Of a stretch of 20,140 bases of DNA, positions 16,556 to 20,140 are shown piece after piece. Made by a program: the position numbers and the translations under genes. The stretch is from positions 1-20,140 of the forward strand of contig CAMLMA010000015.1 of assembly GCA_946481065.1 (NCBI GenBank), given 5' to 3'. The notes under the pieces were generated by a model. It saw nothing but the letters and a program-made list of their open reading frames with translations, did not search any database and was not told where the DNA came from. Numbering within the stretch: the first letter of the stretch is position 1; each line of letters starts with the position of its first letter. The stretch comes from an uncultured Nitrosomonadales bacterium. Lineage in GTDB: Bacteria > Pseudomonadota > Gammaproteobacteria > Burkholderiales > Methylophilaceae.

Positions 16556-18700
16556 ATGCAGAACAACCGGTACCGCAAGACGTGCCTGTCCTTGCTGCTA
16601 TCCGCCATGTCAGCGCAGCACAACGCCTATGCGGAAGCACCCGTACAAGAGACCTTGGCAGAAGTCGAAGTGAAGGCGAACACGGAAAAGGAGACCGCAC
16701 GCAGCGAAGTTCGCGGCTACGTGGCGAAACGTGCGACCACTGCGACCAAGACGGATACCTCGATACTGGAGACGCCACAATCCATTTCGGTCATCACGGC
16801 TGACCAGATCGAAGACCAGAAGGCACAATCAGTACAGGAACTGCTACGTTACAGCGCCGGCGTCGTCGCTGATCAGTACGGTCTCGATTCGCGTGCCGAC
16901 AGCTATTCCATTCGCGGTAACGAAGCGACGCAATACCTCAATGGCTTGCGTGGCCTCAACAATTACTACACGGAAACGACCCGGCCTGACCCATACAACC
17001 TGGAACGCGTCGAGATCCTGCGCGGACCATCGTCGATGCTCTATGGCGCAGGCGGCGTTGGCGGCATCGTTAACCTCGTTAGCAAGCGGCCGCAGGCTGT
17101 GGCCAAACGCGAGATCGGTATCTCGCTCGGCAATTACGACCGCAAACAGCTCAATGCCGACATGACCGGGCCGCTCAATGAGGACGGCACGCTGCTCTAT
17201 CGCGTCGTGACCCTGGCGCGCGAGACCGGCACACAGGTGGATTATGCCGACGACCAGCGCGTGCTGTTCGCGCCTTCGCTGACCTGGCGTCCCAACGACC
17301 GCACCAACCTGACCCTGCTCGCGCAGTACCAGCTCAACGACGGTCGTTCGACGCCGCAATTCCTGCCCTGGTCTGGCGTCCTGCGACCCAACCCTAATGG
17401 CAAGATCCCATACGATACCTATCTCAGCGACCCGGACTTCGACCGTTACAAGACGCAATCGGCGCATTTCGGCTGGTCATTCGAGCATATGCTCAACGAC
17501 ACCTGGACCTTGCGCCAGAATTTCCGCTATACCTCCAGCCGCAACAAATACAGCAGTCTTTATCCGAATTCCTTCACTGGGGGTGCGAATCCCTACATCG
17601 ACGTCAACCAGCGCATCATCAACCGTTATGTCGATGCCAGCCGTTCGGACGCCAAGACCATCAATCTCGATAACAACGCACAGGCAAAATTCGTTACCGG
17701 ATTCGCCCAGCATACCTTGCTCATGGGCCTTGATTACTCGCGCTTCCGTCAGGGCATCAGCGGTTTTTCCGATGGCGCGCAGGGCAATCCCATCGATGTC
17801 TATGACCCAGTCTACAACCCGGTCGACCTGTCCAACGTCGTCGGCTATCAGCTGCCGATGAGCCGGCAGTTCCAGACGGGCGTCTATGTGCAGGACCAGA
17901 TCAGGATCGGCCAGTGGATCGCCACCATCGGGCTGAGACGAGATGAAGCCAAGCGCCAGTCGGAGGGTAGTGATGCTCAGGTCGACCGCAAGACCACAGG
18001 ACGTTATGCGCTGAGCTATATCTTCGAGAACGGCTGGGCGCCTTATGTTAGCTATGCAGAATCCTTCCAGCCTGTGCAGGGTACCGACAAGAACGGCAAG
18101 CTGTTCACGCCGCAGGAAGGCGAACAGTGGGAGCTGGGCCTCAAGTACCAGCCAGACGGCAGCCGCAGCCGATTCACCGCCGCGGTCTACGACATGCGCG
18201 ACACCAACCGCCTGACGGTGGACCCGACCAGCGTGTTCTTCTCGGTGCAGAAGGGCGAGATCCGCACCCGCGGGCTGGAACTGGAAAGTCTCATGGCCTT
18301 CGACAACCGCCTGGATATGATCGCCACCTACAGCTATACCGACGCCAAGTACAGCAAGACCAACAATGCTGACGAGAAAGGCGAGCAGGTCGAGACCATC
18401 CCGCGCCACTTGGCTTCGGTGTGGGGCATCAAACGGTTTTCGCTCGGCAGTATCGACGGTTTTCGTGCCGGTCTCGGCGCGCGCTACATCGGTGCTTCGC
18501 ATGATTCCACCGGCGTGCTGGAGACCCCGGACGTGACGCTGGTCGACGCCATGATCGGTCTCGATCACGGCAGCTGGCGCTATGCGCTCAACGCCAGCAA
18601 CCTGTTCGACAAGGAATACGTCTCTACCTGCATCTCTCGCGGCGATTGCTGGCTGGGCGCGCGTCGCCAGGCCATCGCCAGCGCGACCTACTACTGGTAG
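16556..18700 (+). CDS. TonB-dependent siderophore receptor, FhuA/FoxA-like
   Basis: Outer-membrane receptor of 714 residues for TonB-driven uptake of a ferric siderophore. A signal peptide ends near AYA (residues 24-26), followed by a likely TonB box TLAEVEV (33-39). The plug domain is clear (ILETPQSISVITADQIEDQ, YSIRGNEATQYLNGLRG, RVEILRGPSSMLYGAGGVGGIVNLVSKRP), and the rest is a beta-barrel. The C-terminal segment NLFDKEYVSTCISRGDCWLGARR with Cys692 and Cys698 resembles receptors for hydroxamate siderophores such as ferrichrome or ferrioxamine. The last residue is Trp, where most barrels end in Phe. There is no extra N-terminal signalling domain, so it does not control its own expression through a FecR-type relay. 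A RBS-like AGGGGA precedes the ATG. It is controlled by the Fur box upstream and probably co-transcribed with the PepSY gene 14 bp downstream. The ligand is inferred only. Confidence 0.93.
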   Translation: MQNNRYRKTCLSLLLSAMSAQHNAYAEAPVQETLAEVEVKANTEKETARSEVRGYVAKRATTATKTDTSILETPQSISVITADQIEDQKAQSVQELLRYSAGVVADQYGLDSRADSYSIRGNEATQYLNGLRGLNNYYTETTRPDPYNLERVEILRGPSSMLYGAGGVGGIVNLVSKRPQAVAKREIGISLGNYDRKQLNADMTGPLNEDGTLLYRVVTLARETGTQVDYADDQRVLFAPSLTWRPNDRTNLTLLAQYQLNDGRSTPQFLPWSGVLRPNPNGKIPYDTYLSDPDFDRYKTQSAHFGWSFEHMLNDTWTLRQNFRYTSSRNKYSSLYPNSFTGGANPYIDVNQRIINRYVDASRSDAKTINLDNNAQAKFVTGFAQHTLLMGLDYSRFRQGISGFSDGAQGNPIDVYDPVYNPVDLSNVVGYQLPMSRQFQTGVYVQDQIRIGQWIATIGLRRDEAKRQSEGSDAQVDRKTTGRYALSYIFENGWAPYVSYAESFQPVQGTDKNGKLFTPQEGEQWELGLKYQPDGSRSRFTAAVYDMRDTNRLTVDPTSVFFSVQKGEIRTRGLELESLMAFDNRLDMIATYSYTDAKYSKTNNADEKGEQVETIPRHLASVWGIKRFSLGSIDGFRAGLGARYIGASHDSTGVLETPDVTLVDAMIGLDHGSWRYALNASNLFDKEYVSTCISRGDCWLGARRQAIASATYYW

Positions 18701-18714
18701 GAAGGCGGGTTCGC

Positions 18715-19938
18715 ATGCGACAACTAGGTGTGCTGACGCATCGCTGGCTGGGGCTATTCACGGCGGTGTTCCTGTTCATCTCCGGGCTTACCGGTGCGGT
18801 GATCTCCTGGGATCATGAACTCGATGAATGGCTCAATCCCAGGCTATTCAAGTTTGAAGGTCACGGCGAAGCGCTGCCGCCGCTGATGCTGGCGGACCTC
18901 ATTGAGGAGAGCGATCCGCGCATGATGGTGACATTCATGCCGCTCAATACCGAGGCTGGGCATACCTTCCAGGTAGCCCTTAAGCCGCGTGTCGATCCCG
19001 AGACGGGCAAGGCTTACGTCGTGGATTATGACCAGGCGGCCTTCAACCCGGAGGACGGCCGCTTGCTCGGCAAGCGCATGTGGGGCGAAGTGGCGCTCAC
19101 GCGTGAGAACCTGCTGCCATTCCTGTACAAGCTGCATTACAGCATGCACATCCCAGATGGCTGGGGCATCGAGTTGGGTGTCCTGTTCATGGGCATCGTC
19201 GGCATCGTCTGGGTCTTCGACAGCATGGTGGCGCTATGGCTGTCGTTCCCGCGCTGGCAGGTTTGGAAGAAGTCGCTCGCTTTCCGCTGGCAACGCGGCG
19301 GCTACCCGCTCAACTTCGACCTGCACCGATCGGGTGGCGTCTGGGTCTGGTTGTTATTGCTGGTGCTGGCGGTGACTTCAGTCTCCATGAACCTTAACTA
19401 CCAGGTGATGCGGCCTATCGTCTCGCAGGTCTCAAAACTGACGCCGGATCCGTTCTCGACCATCGCGCCTAACCCGGCTGACGAACCGATCGAACCGATC
19501 GTTCGTCGCGAACAAGTCCTCGAGATCGCCAAGGCCGAAGCGAAAAAGCAAGGTATCGCGGACCCCGCGGGCGGTATCTTCTATTCCCCAGAGTTCGGCG
19601 TCTACGGCGTTGGGTTCTATCAGCCGGAGAATGACCATGGCGACGGCGGTCTCGGCAATCCCTGGCTCTATTTCGATGGCAAGGACGGCAAGCCGATCGG
19701 CGCCAAGATTCCCGGTACGGGCAGCGCTGGCGATATCTTCATGCAGGCGCAGTTCCCGCTGCATTCGGGCCGCATCCTTGGCTTACCGGGCCGTATCATG
19801 ATCTCCATCATGGGGCTGGTGGTGGCGATGCTGTCGCTTACCGGTATCGTCATCTGGTTGCACAAGCGACGCAACCGCGCCTTACAGCGTTACCGGCAGG
19901 TCAAGTCAGGGCCATCGTTCATCGGCAGGGGGGTGTGA
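18715..19938 (+). CDS. PepSY-associated membrane protein, putative siderophore-iron reductase
   Basis: Inner-membrane protein of 407 residues of the PepSY TM family. Four membrane segments are visible at about residues 12-32, 149-177, 205-226 and 359-384, with two periplasmic regions between them. Histidines placed at or near the membrane segments (His9 in THRWLG, His141 and His145 in LHYSMH, His204 in LHRSGG, His350 in LHSGR) are typical of the family and may bind heme. Members next to siderophore receptors, such as FpvG and PiuB-like proteins, are thought to reduce the imported ferric siderophore and release iron; that role is inferred here from the neighbouring receptor. The frame is open to 18646 inside the receptor gene, but the ATG at 18715 was chosen because it gives the standard MRQLGVLTHRWLG start and has an AGGAAGG site. 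Ends at a strong terminator. Confidence 0.9.
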   Translation: MRQLGVLTHRWLGLFTAVFLFISGLTGAVISWDHELDEWLNPRLFKFEGHGEALPPLMLADLIEESDPRMMVTFMPLNTEAGHTFQVALKPRVDPETGKAYVVDYDQAAFNPEDGRLLGKRMWGEVALTRENLLPFLYKLHYSMHIPDGWGIELGVLFMGIVGIVWVFDSMVALWLSFPRWQVWKKSLAFRWQRGGYPLNFDLHRSGGVWVWLLLLVLAVTSVSMNLNYQVMRPIVSQVSKLTPDPFSTIAPNPADEPIEPIVRREQVLEIAKAEAKKQGIADPAGGIFYSPEFGVYGVGFYQPENDHGDGGLGNPWLYFDGKDGKPIGAKIPGTGSAGDIFMQAQFPLHSGRILGLPGRIMISIMGLVVAMLSLTGIVIWLHKRRNRALQRYRQVKSGPSFIGRGV

Positions 19939-19943
19939 AAAAG

Positions 19944-19971
19944 AAAAAACCGGCCAGTGGCCGGTTTTTTT
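19944..19971. terminator. Bidirectional rho-independent terminator
   Basis: CCGGCC (19950-19955), loop AGT and CCGG-type partner GGCCGG (19959-19964) form a 6-bp stem, flanked by six A on the left (19944-19949) and seven T on the right (19965-19971). It can end transcripts from both the PepSY gene (plus) and acs (minus). Confidence 0.92.
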
Positions 19972-19989
19972 ATATTGCGATCGTCAGAT

Positions 19990-20140
19990 TCAGGACACGG
20001 CTTGTTTCAGCTGTTCCAGGATCGCCGGGTTATCAAGCGTGGAGATATCGGAAGTGATCTCCTCGCCCTTGGCCAGTGAGCGCAACAGGCGGCGCATGAT
20101 CTTGCCGGAGCGGGTCTTGGGCAGGTTCTCGCCGAAGCGG
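19990..20140 (-). CDS. acs: Acetyl-CoA synthetase, C-terminal end (partial)
   Basis: The last 49 or so residues of a gene that continues beyond the right edge. The reverse strand reads [20 protein letters not shown], then [29 protein letters not shown] and a TGA at 19992. [11 protein letters not shown] is the conserved C-terminal motif of acetyl-CoA synthetases; its final Lys is the catalytic residue that is acetylated in regulated family members. The following residues fit AcsA well. The enzyme turns acetate, ATP and CoA into acetyl-CoA and would logically follow the aldehyde dehydrogenase upstream in the window, although the two genes are not adjacent. Propionyl-CoA synthetase is less likely. 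Confidence 0.88.
   Translation of the reverse strand, partial: RFGENLPKTRSGKIMRRLLRSLAKGEEITSDISTLDNPAILEQLKQAVS

Overview
The window is GC-rich, gene-dense chromosomal DNA. It most likely comes from a betaproteobacterium of the Nitrosomonadales, Methylophilales or Burkholderiales kind. This rests on the yhdP-nit gene order, the YheS-type ABC-F protein, an AcoR-type sigma-54 activator divergent from an ExaC/AldB-type aldehyde dehydrogenase followed by a DUF779 gene, and a TonB receptor paired with a PepSY membrane protein. The genus cannot be fixed from the sequence alone. I see no tRNA, rRNA, CRISPR array, insertion sequence, prophage or plasmid function. Most of the window is core metabolism and housekeeping.

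Left part (1-9760). A carbon-nitrogen hydrolase (nit) and the very large AsmA-like protein YhdP lie on the minus strand. The YheS-like ABC-F ATPase diverges from them and starts at TTG. An unrecognised 185-residue protein follows on the plus strand, then a convergent YchJ-type SEC-C protein. A putative lipoprotein alpha/beta hydrolase diverges from ychJ across a gap that carries a perfect 8-bp inverted repeat. An unrecognised two-domain protein lies convergent to the hydrolase.

Centre (9953-14786). A sigma-54-dependent activator of the AcoR type is divergent from an aldehyde dehydrogenase. The gap between them holds a GG-N10-GC promoter (11999-12014) and, about 75-90 bp upstream of it, an inverted repeat (11911-11927) that could be the activator's site. 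The dehydrogenase ends at a strong hairpin terminator. A DUF779 gene and an isochorismatase-like cysteine hydrolase follow as a tight pair. This module probably oxidises acetaldehyde or similar short aldehydes to the acid. The end of an acetyl-CoA synthetase gene at the right edge could supply the next step, acetate to acetyl-CoA.

Right part (14811-20140). The translation factor RF3 (prfC) lies on the minus strand. Diverging from it is an iron-uptake pair: a siderophore-type TonB-dependent receptor under a clear Fur box and promoter, and a PepSY-type inner-membrane protein 14 bp downstream. A bidirectional terminator separates this pair from the partial acs gene.

No spectacular new system is visible. 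The most interesting items are the aldehyde dehydrogenase, DUF779 and cysteine hydrolase module with its sigma-54 control region, two unrecognised proteins, and an inverted repeat between ychJ and the lipoprotein hydrolase.
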